Below, in pieces: positions 1 through 10,727 of a stretch of 64,000 bases of DNA. Position 1 is the stretch's first letter. Each line of letters opens with the position of its first letter. The notes under the pieces were generated by a model. The model was not told the origin of the DNA. It saw nothing but the letters and a program-made list of their open reading frames with translations, and did not search any database. The translations under genes and the position numbers were made by a program. This DNA is from Thinopyrum elongatum (Eukaryota; Streptophyta; Magnoliopsida; Poales; Poaceae), in NCBI GenBank assembly GCA_011799875.1, contig CM022298.1, positions 284,529,395 through 284,593,394 on the forward strand, read 5' to 3'.

Positions 1-361
1 TTTTTTCTATGCACAAGTTTTCTTCTTACAGAGACATGTTTATGGATAGACAGAAACTTATCTGTTTGGCCTGTCGAGGATCGATATGTAGGCTTGTTTC
101 CGTCTCTTCTTTTCGGGATCGAGCCCGCGGCAAGAGCCCTGCAGTTAGTGCAAATGAAAACATAGCAACATATGATCTCATCTAAATGATCATGGCAAAT
201 ATATTCTAAGCTAATCATGCATGCAAGTTTTTAGGGTGCCAGCACTTCGTTTTATTATCTGTGCTCGGGGTCTGCGCCTGGCTTTGTACAAAGGGTTACA
301 TGCGCATCGGCAAGGCTTGTACAAAAGGGTGGCTGCCTGGGCTGGGCCCGGCAGCCACGCC
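1..361 (-). other. Post-integrase noncoding part of T1
   Basis: This AT-moderate stretch lies downstream of the integrase C-terminus on the minus strand. No open frame of note is present. It should lead into the region before the missing 3' LTR. Confidence 0.5.
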
Positions 362-1744
362 TTACGGGTAGAACTTGTGAAGATGCTCAATATTCCATGA
401 GTTTTGCATTTGGATGCCATCTTCGGTCTCCAGACGGACTGCGCCAGGTCTGGTGACTCGTGCTTCCCGGTAATGTCCTTCCCACTTCAGCGTCAACTTG
501 TTGGTACCCTTGGCGGACTGAACAAGCCTAAGGACAAGGTCGCCTTCCTCAAGCCTCCGGGCATGAACCCTGCGGCTGTGATAGCGGCGCAAGGCTTGCT
601 AGTAGCGTGCAGCATGCATAGCAGCCCGAAGACTGTTCTCCTCAAGGAGCTCGGCATCGTCATGCCGGTGCTGCTCTTGCTCTACTTCATCGTAGGCAAA
701 TACTCGAGGTGACCCATATATGAGTTTCGTGGGGAGCACTGCTTCTGCCCCATAGACTAGGGAGAAGGGAGTCTGGCCGGTAGCTCGATTTGGTGTCGTA
801 CGGAGGGACCCAAGAACCACCGGCAACTCGTCGATCCAGCGTCTGCCGCACTTTTGCAGCTTATCAAAAGTCCTTGTCTTGAGCCCACGCAACACTTGAG
901 CGTTCATCCTCTCAGCCTGTCCATTGCTCCTGGGATGAGCAACACAGGCGAATGAAACCTTGCTTCCGAGGGTTTGAACGTATTACATGAAGGTGCGGCT
1001 TGTGAATGGGGTGCCGTTGTCAGTGATAACTCTGGCGGGTACTCCGAAATGGAACACCAATCCTTTCAAGAACTTGATAGCTGATTGTGCGGTTACCTTC
1101 CTCACAGGCTCCACTTCCGGCCACTTTGTAAACTTGTCGATTGTGACGTACAAGAATTAAAAGCCTGCGGTAGCACAGGGGAAGGGGCCCAAGATGTCGA
1201 GCCCCCAGACCAAAAATGGCCATGACAAAGGGATCGTCTGGAGAGCTTGAGTAGGTTGATGGATGTTCTTGGAGTGTAACTGGCAGGCTTCACATTTGCT
1301 GACTATCTCAATCACATCTTGGAGGGCCATGGGCCAGTAGAAACCTTGCGGGAAAGATTTTCCAACCAAGGCTCTTGATCCAATATGGGAGCTGCACATG
1401 CCTTTGTGTATTTCTGCCAACAGTTCCTTCCCCTGTTCCCGGCAAATGCACTTCAATTTCACACCGTTGGGCCTTCTTCTGTATAATGTGTCATCGACAA
1501 ATTGATACATATTGGCCCTCCGGGCTACTCTTTCAGCTTCTTCTTGTTCCTCGAGAAGTTCTCCTGTTTGGAGGTAGTGAACTATGTGTCGTGCCCAAGT
1601 TGGAGCTTGAGGCTCGGCAACAAGGACAAATGACACCTCCTCATTCGTGGTAGCGCATATCTCAACCGCAAGAAACTTATAGTTCATCGGGATGGTGCTG
1701 CTCACCAGGCAAAGTGGAGTTATTCCCAGTAGCCTCTCTACCAT
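362..1744 (-). pseudogene. T1 integrase, broken
   Basis: Gypsy integrase inserts the cDNA into the genome. The N-terminal zinc-binding region is visible around 1270-1420 (histidines then CEACQLH), followed by the core domain with WGLDILGPFP (first Asp), ITDNGT (second Asp, near 1020) and NGQAERMN (catalytic Glu, near 905). The C-terminal part with YGAEAVLP and the chain end (...KFYP) is at 362-720. The sequence is spread over three frames: one piece at 1157-1744, a frame change near 1150 with a stop near 985, another piece at 599-907, and the tail at 362-592. It is therefore a pseudogene of T1 pol. Confidence 0.85.
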
Positions 1745-2290
1745 GGACTTCGGAGAGCCCTGCCGGGAGATGCTTGTCGGAGTCCAATTTCCTCCTTTTT
1801 CTGGCCATCGTTGTCGTGGATACTGAGGGTTGAGTCAGGTGGAGAACAAAAGTCCCTGGTTCCACAGGGAGCTTTTGTGCAGTGCATTTTGACAGATGAT
1901 CAACGATGCTGTTTTCCACACGTGGCACGTGCTCTATTTGCAATCCATCAAAATGCTCCTCCAGCTTCTTCACTTCCTCTACATATGCCTCCATTAATGG
2001 ACTCTGGTAATCCTTGTTTACTTGTCTCACTACGAGCTGCGAGTCTCCATGAATGATCTACTTCTTAATTCCCAATTCCGTTGCAATTCTGAGTCCGACA
2101 AGGAGCCCTTCATATTCCGCAGTGTTGTTGGTGGCCTTCTCCTAGAGAAAATGCATTTGGATCGCATATTTGAGGTGTTCTCCAGTGGGCGCAACAAGGA
2201 GCACGCCAGCCCCTGCGCCTTGAAGTGAGAAGGCACCGTCAAAATACATGATCCATTCTTGGGGCACCTCCTTGCCGAGGATAATTGTTT
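1677..2290 (-). pseudogene. T1 second (archaeal-type) RNase H region
   Basis: A second RNase H-like domain after the standard one is a mark of the Tat lineage. It starts near 2280 with the motif MYFDGAFSLQGAGAG and continues, after a frame change, in the piece at 1677-2030 (LVVRQVNKDY-like stretch and KLEEHF..HVPR.EN). At least one frameshift separates the halves. Its role in the family is degradation of RNA in RNA-DNA hybrids; this copy cannot make an intact domain. Confidence 0.75.
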
Positions 2291-3852
2291 CTGGTGTCTC
2301 TTCATCTGGGGTAGGTGTCCATTCTGCAATGAACTCCGCCAATGCCCTACTCTGAATGGTTGAGGTACTCTCATAATTCAGACCAAAACTTGACAACTCT
2401 AATGCCCATTCAACTATTCTGCCGGTGGCCTCAAGGTTCCTTAGTATGCGTTGCAAAGGGAAACGAGTGACAACTGTGATCTCGTGGGCTTGGAAGTAGT
2501 GGCGCAGTTTCCTTGAGGCCATGAGCACTCCATAGTACCTTAACCTAACTCTCTGCAACAGGGAGCTAACAAAGTATACTGGCCGCTCCACTACCTTTTT
2601 CTTTGCCGTGGTCTTGGGACTGCCTTCGTTATCCTCCTCTTTTTTCTCCTGATCTGTACCTAACCTTGCCATGACTGGTTCACTTCCTTCTCCGGGGAGG
2701 ATAGTAGCTGTGGCTACTCCATCTACTTCCCGCTGCGCCACTAGCGCAGCAGTAACCACTTGATTGGTTGCCACTAAGTATAGCATCAATGGCTCTTGTG
2801 GTTTAGGAGCGACCAAGGTGGGAGCAGAGGAAAGATAGGCTTTCAAGTCTCACAACGCTGCTTCTGCTTCTGAGGTCCACTTCATTGGCCCTGCCTTCTT
2901 CAGAATTTTGAAGAACGACAGGGCGTGCTTCGGCAGACTTGGAAATGAACCTACTCAGCGCGGCAACACATCTAGTTAAACGCCTCACGTCCTTGACTAT
3001 CTTGGGTGCTTGAATCTGCTCGATTGCTCTGATCTTGTTGGGGTTGGCTTCTATCCCCCGGTGAGATACAAAGAAGCCAAGTAGCTTGCCGGAGGGAACG
3101 CCAAATACACATTTCTCAGGGTTCAACATCAAGTTGATCTGGCGCAGATTTGCAAAAGGTCTCTTCCAAGTCCTGAATAAGTGTTGATTTATCCTTGGTT
3201 TTGACCACTATATCATCCATGTAAGCTTCAATATTCCTGTGCAACTGAGGCTCAAACCAATTTGCACTGCTCTTGCAAAAGTGGATCCAGCGCTCTTTAA
3301 CCCAAATGGCATCCGCACAATGCAGTACGTGCCACATGGGGTTATGAACGCGGTCTTCTCCTCGTCCTCCTTAGACATGAATATCTGATGGTATCCGGAG
3401 TATGCATCCAAGAAGGAAAGCAGATCACACCCAGAAGTGGAATCCACAATCTGATCGATGCGCGGCAAGGGGAATGGGTCCTTCGGGCATGCCTTATTCA
3501 GATCTGTGAAGTCTATGCAAAGCCTCCATTTCCCATTCGCGTTGCGCACCACCACCGGGTTCGCCAACCACATCGGATGCAACACTCCTCTGACCAAACC
3601 AGCCGCTTCAAGTTTCTTGATCTCTTCGGCAATGAATTGCTTCCGCTCTAAAGCTTGCTTCCTGACTTTCTGCTTGACAGGCCGAGCATGAGGGCAGACA
3701 ATAAGGTGGTGCTCGATTACCTCCCTGGGAACGCGGGATGTCAGATGCTTTCCAAGCAGACACATCGACATTCGCCCGCTGGAAGGCAACGAGCGCGCTT
3801 TCCTATTTGTCATCAAGGGTGGAGCTGATGGTGAACGTACCATCAGCGCCAT
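2142..3852 (-). pseudogene. T1 reverse transcriptase and first RNase H, broken
   Basis: The RT domain begins in the frame at 3208-3852 with KWRLCIDFTDLNKACPKD, LDAYSGYHQI and VRMPFGLK. The catalytic YMDDIVVKT motif lies near 3200-3225 but in another frame (3116-3337), so there is a frameshift just before the active site. The thumb/connection region (GIEANPNKIRAI) follows at 2803-3132, then the first RNase H with a degenerate core at 2142-2846 (YFVSSLLQ, RYYGVLMAS). The order matches a gypsy polyprotein. It is inactive as it stands. Confidence 0.88.
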
Positions 3853-4636
3853 CCAGCCCTGCCGGGACCTTCTTTACAGCAGGCGAGGCAACTTGGGATC
3901 TCTTTCTAGTGGAACTCTCTTGCAAATCATCGACGGGTGCAGCGCACTCTGGAGGGGCGCACTTCCCGGATTCCTTACCGGCATCCCTGCTAGCCTTCTT
4001 TCCTTTCTTGTTTTCCTTGGTGGGAGCTGCAGCTTTCGGGGCCTCAGCAGCGACCGCATCCCGGTACATCTTATCCATGCATATGATTGCATCTTTCTTG
4101 TCTGATGGGATGGAAATGACGCCCATTGGCCTCAGCATTTTCAGTGTGTTGTAGGCATAGTGAGATGCCGCCATGAATTTTGCCAGAGCTGGACGACCAA
4201 GAATCCCACTGTACGGCAAGGGGAGCTCGACCACATCAAAAACAACTCTCTCGGTCTGGTAGTTCAGTTCTCCACCAAATGTCACCGGCAGCGTAATCTT
4301 CCCCTTAGGACGACTCCTACCGGGGTTGATTCCTTGAAACGTGCCAGTACTCTTGAGCTCTTCATCTGATATCTGAAGTATGGTAATCACCTTGGGGGAA
4401 ATCAGATTCAACCCTGCCCCGCCGTCAACTAACATCTTTGTGACCTTGAGGTTGCGGATTGTTGGCGAAACCAACAATGGCAAACACCCTACCATAGTGG
4501 TGCGGTCAGGGTGATCCTCTTCATCAAAGATGATAGGCGTGCGGGACCACTTGAGCGGCTTCCGGGAATCTGCTCCTGGCTCTACGCCATTGACCTCACA
4601 TGCCCACTGTTTGAGCTGGCGGTGAGAGGAGTGCAA
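3803..4636 (-). pseudogene. T1 aspartic protease region
   Basis: An open stretch of 277 codons contains the retropepsin-like active site LVDGGAGLNLIS around residues 85-100, followed by FDVVELPLPYSGILGRPALAKF, the usual flap-to-C-terminal segment of gypsy proteases. The family usually has DGGS at the active site; here it is DGGA. It is flanked by the gag zinc region upstream and the RT linker downstream. This piece is open but has no independent start, being part of a polyprotein. Confidence 0.8.
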
Positions 4637-4639
4637 GGA

Positions 4640-6288
4640 TGCACCTTCGTCAATGCACAGGGCCTCAATTGCTTTCTGGAACTCTTGCTCACTGGTTTCC
4701 TCATCATCCCCTTCATCAGTTTCATCATAACCTTCCTTTTCTTCACGACCTCTAGCAGGCTTTTCATGCTGCTAGGGAGTCTTGCCACGGCGGCCTCCTC
4801 TGCCGCCTTGGCCCTTCCCGCCAGCACCTTCTTGGTCTCTCTCCTTGTCGCGCTTCTCATACTCAGCTTTCTGCTTTTTGACAAGTTGCTCAACCTGATG
4901 ACACTCTTGGAGATCATGGCCCTTGATTCAGTGGATCTTGCAGTACGGCCCGTCTGTCTTCCCGGCTTTTTTGGCCGCCGCCGCCTCCCGGCAATTAGTG
5001 CACGCGGCAACTTCCTTGCCAAGGGCTTCAGTCTTGGCTTTCTTGCTGGTACTAGGGGTGCTAGAACCATCAACAGCCATTACTGCCTTCTCTTTACGCT
5101 TCTTGTTGTACTTTTTATTCTTCCTCTTTGGATTAGTGGCATCGTCGTCATCCTCTGAGTCAACTTCGATGCCGTCCTCTTCTCTGGGGAGTCGCCTCCC
5201 TTCCTCTGTACGGGCGCACTTATCCGCCAAGGTGTATAGCCCATTCATAGTTTTGGGTAACCGGACGTTCATCTTGGAATGTATCCTCCTGTTGTGCACG
5301 TTTGACTGGAACGCGACAATTACAGCTGCCGGGTGGATATCTGGAATGTTCCTATGCACCCAGCTAAACCTCTGCATGTACTTCTACAAACTTTCCCATT
5401 CCTTCTATGGAAGGAGTTGCAAGTCACTGGGCCGTCCTCCGCCCATGAAAGCACCAACAAACTCATTGCATAGGTCAGCCTAGACGAAATGGAATTCTCT
5501 AGCAGGTGCATCAACCATGACCTCATGTTTGGCTTGAGTGCCAAAGGGAAGTAGTTGGCGAACACCTTCTCATCTCTTCCTCCGGCGGCTTGAACAACAA
5601 TTGTGTAGATGCTCAAGAAATCTGCCGGGTTCAGCCTTCCATCATACTTTTCTAGTATTTCTGGTTTGAAAACTCGGGCAGATGGCCAACGGACTTGCCG
5701 CAGCTCACGAGTGAAGGCAGGGCACCCAACCTCGAAAGGCAAGTATCCGCCGTCACTGGGCGCGGGTTCGTCGACGTCTGGGCCATTACGCCTGTCAGAT
5801 TGCCGGCGGGTTTCGCGGCGCCGCTCTAAAGTGACGCGCGCATCTTCCCTCCGCCGATCTTCCATGACCTATCACTGATCTCGACGAGCCCGAGGATTAG
5901 ATGACGCCATTGACGCCTCGTCGGGCTCCTGGTCACGCGGTTCTGGTTGCAGCCTCTGCGCTGGCTGTCAAGGAGGGGATTGCACCGTTGGAGTGGCCCC
6001 CTCAACACGGTCAGCAGCTCGGGCCGTTATTGTTGCTTGCGGGCACTGCGGCGGGCCCGCCCGCTGCAATCCTTCCACTTCAGCAAAACCGATCAAGCTC
6101 TGGATGGTGGATTTCCACTGATCCATTTGATCGGCCGCTGGCGGAAATCTTATCAGGAGTTGGGCTCGCGCTATGGCTTCCGAAGTAGTGCTTGGCATAG
6201 ATGATGAAGCAGATCGCGACGTCGCTCGACTCCTGATAGTACCAGTAGTGGCGGCGCCATGTTCTCGTCGCTGCGAGCCAGTCGTCAT
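4640..6288 (-). pseudogene. T1 gag, broken
   Basis: The capsid core is recognisable in the piece at 5320-5865 (EKYDGRLNPADFLSIY, QAAGG, VFANYFPLALK, RSWLMHL). Upstream, a Ser/Ala/Arg-rich leader is open at 5968-6288. Downstream, a Lys-rich linker leads to a Cys/His cluster at about 4880-4940 (YCKIH..GHDLQEC), which is cut by an in-frame TGA at a likely former CGA codon. Frame changes near 5380 and 5860 also occur. Gag would form the particle that packages element RNA. Confidence 0.8.
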
Positions 6289-6816
6289 GGCAGTACGGTG
6301 GCGAGAGTGGTGCGCCTAGGGGTTGACGACCTCGTTCGGCGCTTCGTCTTGGTTACCCTGGTCTGGGCAAGGCGCGTGCCCCGTAGCTGTGCCTGTAACA
6401 GGGACAGCTAGGGGGTCGCGACTCGCACCAGAGCGGGCATTGTCGATGCGGCTGCGCCCACCAGCGCGGTGGGGAGGTGGATACTGAACATTATCCCCAC
6501 CCGCGCCTTGTTGAACACGGCCTTCTGGATGTTGTTGATGCCGCCCTCCCCCGGTGTCTTCCGCTCCTGCTTCGGCCGTAGGGGGAATGACGACAGCGCT
6601 GCCTGAGCCAGTCACGTCCCCTACGGCACCCGCGTCCCCAACACCACCGAAGTACCCATAGTATCAGTGGTTGCATGCGAGGAGGCCTTCGAGGTGGAAG
6701 GATGAGCTGCCGCGCTGGGCTTCTTCTTGGGCGCCGTAGATGATGAAGCCAATGATGAAGAAGACGATGATGAAGATTGACGCGCTGTTCATAGCCTCGG
6801 GTTCGCGCACGTGCTT

Positions 6817-6835
6817 CCCCCTACCTGGCGCGCCA
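6817..6835 (-). promoter_or_regulatory. T1 primer binding site
   Basis: On the minus strand the sequence TGGCGCGCCAGGTAGGGGG follows the 5' LTR after a 4-base spacer. It starts with TGG, as required to pair with the CCA end of a tRNA. The same position in T2 (19208-19226) holds a mutated version. I do not assign the tRNA. Confidence 0.75.
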
Positions 6836-6839
6836 AAGA

Positions 6840-7724
6840 TGTCGCGGTGGAACACGATCACCTATGGGGCCATCAGCCCCTTGTGGTTCAGCAAGGGGGA
6901 AGGTCACGTCGTGCAAAGAGCAGAAGCCATGGAACAACACGGCAGAGGTGACGCTGGTGGTTTTTACCCAGGTTCGGGCCGCTGGAAAGTGTAAAACCCT
7001 ACTCCTGCTTTGGTGGATTGAGGGAAGGACCGCGATGAACACGCAACGCTCAAGCTCGGCAAGGTTGCTCTGGGAGAGCAGCTACACACGTATGAGTATA
7101 CAATGGTCCGAATCCTTTTCTAGGTTGCCATGGCCCTCCTTTTATAGGCTAAGGGGTAACCACAGTGGCAGAATAGTCATTATCTAGTGATTAGATAGCC
7201 AACAGTGCTATCATAACTAACTCTGGCAGTTAGGACAAAGTGCATTAAGCCTGCCATGCCACTTAGTCATCTTCTACCTATCTGCTTGACACGCCTCTGG
7301 ATGGGTGTCATATAGAGGTAATCTTCCTTCCAAATGGCTCCCAACTGCCAAATGACAGCTACTTAATCACCTGGGGGCTCGACACTGCACTGATAGATGA
7401 CTTGCGTAGTGGTGCAGTGGAGCGGTGGAGTCTTGGCGGGGAGGTTTGCCTTTAGCGGCCCCAGCAAGCCTGCCGGGGATACATTGGATTCGTCCTTGGG
7501 GCAATCTCGACCTGACCAGGCTCGCCTGCCTGGTAAGGGAGGCTTTTCCCTTAGTGATATCTTGCTGTTTTGGCTTGTCTTGGTCTTCTTGATCCACCAT
7601 TTGATCCCTTAAAGAGCTGTTTATCTGGCTTGGTTTTGACTTGGATGCTTGTTGAAGTTTTCTTCCTTGCCATCGGGCCTGTGTACAGTCCAGGCAACAG
7701 ACGTGAAGGTTTGTTGCACCGACA
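6840..7724 (-). repeat. T1 5' LTR
   Basis: The LTR is bounded by TG..CA (plus strand TGTCGCGG ... CACCGACA). Its internal end is homologous to both T2 LTRs, including a stretch on the plus strand reading TAAAACCCTACTCCTGC or close to it. A minus-strand TATA box is at 7140-7146. The outer end (minus strand TGTCGGTGCA) matches the start of the T4 LTR at 8699. The 5-base flank is AAGAT (7725-7729); the partner TSD is outside the window. Confidence 0.8.
7140..7146 (-). promoter_or_regulatory. TATA box of T1 5' LTR
   Basis: TATAAAA on the minus strand, followed by GGAGGGCCATGGCA. The same arrangement is seen in the T4 LTR (9260-9266) and both T2 LTRs (13145-13151, 19533-19539), which supports it as the Pol II promoter of the family. 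Confidence 0.65.
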
Positions 7725-8698
7725 AAGATGCAATGAATATCACTCTACCAAGTTAAAATTGTCTCGTCATAAGTGCCATTTCAACAAATTAGAAGCAGCA
7801 CAAGCTAGAAAAGATTGCAAGATGCAACCTATATCACACTCCCAAGTTAAATGTGTCTTATGATAAGTGATTGTTGTAGGTTACACACTTTGATGTAAGA
7901 ACATGGTGTGATGGACAGATATTGTATGTTCTAGAAATAGGAACACGTGTCTTATTGACAAGTATAATGTGTAAACTAAGCAGATGCAATTCAACAAAAT
8001 TAGAAGCAATACAAGCTAGACATCATACATAACATGAAACCACATATAATAGTGCCAAGTTAGAGTGAGAACCCGTGATGGTTGATTAGGGGAGATGTGC
8101 TCATCACGAACACAGCTACTTTGAGTGTCTATGCATGCGTTGTCTTTCAAATCTTGTTGGGGGGATGACAGAGTAGAATCTGTAGACACCCTCTGTTTCA
8201 GTTGCTCGAAAGGAGCACCATCATCAACTGCCTTACTAATTTCCTTCCGCTTTATTGATTTTGCATTGCCATGTCAAACCGACAAGAAAAAGGAATAAAA
8301 TTCACTCTTCAGAACTCATGCATGCATCATACTGACAAGCACTACTTTGATGTAAGGCAAACACATGATATGAGGATGGATATGTATGAAAAACAGGATG
8401 GCATGGCATAGTCACACCTATTTCTGTAAACTAAGAAGAAGCCATTTCAACAAATTAGAAGCAATGCAAGCTAGACACCACATGAAATATGCAACCAATA
8501 TGACTCTGCCAAGTGAAAAGCGTCTTATCATAAATGGTGTTTCAACAAATTAGAAGTAGTACATGCTATAAATCATATGAAAGATGCAACCAATATCATG
8601 CTGCATATACTAAAGGTGTCTCGTTATAAGTGATTGTTGCGGCATACAAAAGAATAGTAGTTTTATGTAAGGACATGCTTAATGGACAGATGTAGTAT
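7725..8698. repeat. Diverged direct repeats of about 100 bp
   Basis: Several imperfect copies of a unit are spread through this stretch, near 7726-7880, 7980-8060, 8430-8530 and 8536-8640. Shared pieces are CAACAAATTAGAAGCA, CAAGCTAGA, AGATGCAACCAATAT and GTGTCTCGTCATAAGTG or close variants. No coding frame is evident. It may be an internal or subterminal part of an older DNA transposon, but no terminal repeats were found. It separates two LTRs in opposite orientation. Confidence 0.6.
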
Positions 8699-9541
8699 TG
8701 TCGGTGCACTAAGAACAGGGCCCTTAGTGCCCCGGACTTATGCACAGATGGTGGCAGCATCTCCGGCAAGGGGCCTTGGTGGAGGATGGCTCAAGATCAA
8801 GGAACAGTTCTTTGAGAGATCAAAAAGTGCATCAAGAAGACCAAGAGCAATGAAATCATCAAAGAAATCCCTGCCGGCAAAGCCGGGCCGTCAAGGTGAA
8901 GACCCGGCAAGCCTCGCGGCAAGCAGATCCCCGCCAAACAACCAGCGCCACCTCACCAATCAGCTGGTAGCCGTTTGGTGAGGTGTCGAGCCCGCAAGAG
9001 GTGTGGTGGAGATCGCCTGTACATGTTAGCTCGCTGGGAAACATATTACCTTTATCGAAACCTGTTCTAATGGTGTTTCAAGCTAATAGGAGGTAGTTGG
9101 GCAAGCGGTGCCTCATCCTTGCCAGAGTTTCTCCTCCTTGCGACACCTAGTGATACATTTAAAGCATTTTGTCCTAATTAGCAGAGTTAGGTATGATAGC
9201 ATTGTTTCTATCTAATCATCATGTAATGACCCTTTTGCCACTATGGTAACCCCTTATGCTATAAAAGGAGGGCCAGGGCATCCTTTACAACGGTTCGAAC
9301 CCATTGCAACCCCACGCATACATATCCGTGTAGCTACCGTCTCCTTGTGACTGGCTGGGGGAGAGCGCGCCATGTGCTTGTGCACACATCTATCCAATAC
9401 ACCAAAGCAGGAGTACCATTTTACGCTTCTCAGCTGCCCAAACCTGGGTAAAAATTGCAGCACCTCTTGTTCTTCTTGCTCTTTGCGTTGAGTGCACCAC
9501 CCACGCCGAACCAGAAAGGGGTAGCATTGTCCCATAGATCA
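8699..9541 (+). repeat. T4 5' LTR
   Basis: It starts TGTCGGTGCA, identical to the outer start of the T1 LTR read on the minus strand, and contains the same TATA context (TATAAAAGGAGGGCC) and the downstream block CCAAAGCAGGAGTA. The internal end is placed at ..CATAGATCA by alignment with the T1 and T2 LTR ends; a degenerate TGGCGTG primer-site-like sequence follows. The exact end is uncertain by a few bases. Confidence 0.65.
9260..9266 (+). promoter_or_regulatory. TATA box of T4 LTR
   Basis: TATAAAA followed by GGAGGGCCAGGGCA, the same context as in T1 and T2 LTRs. It points rightward, opposite to that of T1. Confidence 0.65.
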
Positions 9542-9598
9542 TTGGCGTGAACCAAGGCAGCAAGTGGTGCGTCGACTTCATCAAGTTCAACATCTTCT

Positions 9599-10255
9599 TC
9601 ACCATCCATGGCGCCCAAAAAGAAGAGCTGCATGGCGATGAAACCCTCCACGTCCAAGCTTCTGCCTCGCTTGTCTGCGGACGATGCAGGCGGCTCCGCT
9701 ACTACGGATGGTGTGGATGCCATGGTGGGCGTGACCAACACAGGAGGTGTGGGCGCCGTGCCCATTATGGCGGGAATAGGCGGTGGAGGCGCCGGAGTCG
9801 GGCATCTTCCTTGACACTCCGGCGAAAATAGCAAAAATGGCGCTGACGACATGGGCGCGCGGATCCCACTTTTCTAGCACAATGACGAACATAGCAAACC
9901 ACAGAGCCTGTCGAAGTGTCAATGGTTTATTCAGGTCCTCGATTACGCAGGCTACCCCGGCAACACGATGCACGTGGTTATCCCAGTTGTCGACGGGTCT
10001 GCGCCCAACGTTGAGGGGCGACCCCTTTATAAGGTTGAGGGCCAGGCAACGTTGCGAGTTGCAGCAAGTCCATGGGGTATCCGCCCAGGCCAATGTACCC
10101 GAATCATTATGGGGGATGCCCTCGCAAAGTATATACCTTCCCCTGGTCAGATCCTTGTCGCCCCACAGATCTTTGGACGTGTCCATTACATGGGTAAAAG
10201 AGTTCCTCGCGTGCAAGGTTCGGGGGGGGGGGGGGGGGTGTAGTGGAAGGAACAT
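9599..10255 (-). CDS. Unrecognised 218-codon ORF inside T4, possible captured host fragment
   Basis: The protein-like part is about residues 20-155 (plus-strand 9790-10200), with a balanced composition and segments such as RRPVDNWDNHVHRV, CVIEDL and LWFAMFVIVLEKWDP. The first residues come from the C-tract opposite the G17 run (a Pro stretch), and the last 60 or so residues read the T4 leader backwards and are probably spurious. It matches neither gag nor pol as I know them, and T2 has no equivalent at the same place. It could be a host exon picked up in antisense by T4. I do not recognise a family. Confidence 0.35.
   Translation of the reverse strand: MFLPLHPPPPPRTLHARNSFTHVMDTSKDLWGDKDLTRGRYILCEGIPHNDSGTLAWADTPWTCCNSQRCLALNLIKGSPLNVGRRPVDNWDNHVHRVAGVACVIEDLNKPLTLRQALWFAMFVIVLEKWDPRAHVVSAIFAIFAGVSRKMPDSGASTAYSRHNGHGAHTSCVGHAHHGIHTIRSSGAACIVRRQARQKLGRGGFHRHAALLFGRHGW
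10222..10238 (+). repeat. G17 homopolymer
   Basis: Seventeen consecutive G residues. Such a run can form G-quadruplexes and is error-prone in sequencing, so the length should be treated with care. Confidence 0.9.
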
Positions 10256-10727
10256 TCCTTCCGATCAACATGACAAGGATTACAACAAAGAAAGCTAAGT
10301 TGAAATTTTTTTCGACTTAGGATTCTTTTATTTTTTGTGATTTTCCTTGTTTAGCTCCTGTGTTGTATAAGAAACCTGCACGTGAAGGAACGTTGCCGTG
10401 ATTATTCACGCCCTTGTCTATTTCGAGTCCGCTCATCATTTCGAGCGACTGCATTGAAAACATCAAAGGATAACTTACCGGTGGCAATACTACCAGCAGG
10501 CTGCTAGGGATCCGTCCCCAATGCACTAGCGGTTAGTGTTTGCCCCGACAAGTTTCCGGCATACGTAGGGTGATCGATTATACAAAGACAAGAGAGAATA
10601 AAACAAGGGGATCGCATACGTTTACACACATATTTAAAGTCATATTACAACACAAAGGTAGCGCTGGTCTAACATAAGACCAAAAATGTATCTTCCAATG
10701 ACAAGACGACGATGGATACGGCGAAGA
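10239..10727. other. T4 noncoding stretch
   Basis: No convincing gene is seen between the G-tract and the end of the antisense ORF. It probably corresponds to the 3' untranslated side of that antisense gene, as in T2 at 18061-18500. Confidence 0.4.

Larger units (their letters stand above)
1..7724 (-). mobile_element. T1: Tat-lineage Ty3/gypsy LTR retrotransposon, incomplete at the window edge
   Basis: Reading the minus strand from right to left gives 5' LTR (6840-7724), primer binding site, gag, protease, reverse transcriptase, RNase H, a second RNase H, and integrase, which is the Ty3/gypsy order. The RT motif VRMPFGLK and the extra RNase H (MYFDGA..GAGAG) are typical of the Tat lineage. 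The coding region is broken by several stops and frameshifts, so this copy is dead. The 3' LTR and any antisense ORF would lie to the left of base 1. Lineage call is confident; the family name is not assigned. Confidence 0.9.

Noticed and set aside
1375..1653. Plus-strand ORF opposite T1 integrase
   Set aside because: It is the complement of a clear integrase; the encoded residues have no motif.
7725..8698. Satellite or CRISPR-like array
   Set aside because: Units are diverged and unevenly spaced, with no unique spacers; this is plant nuclear DNA.
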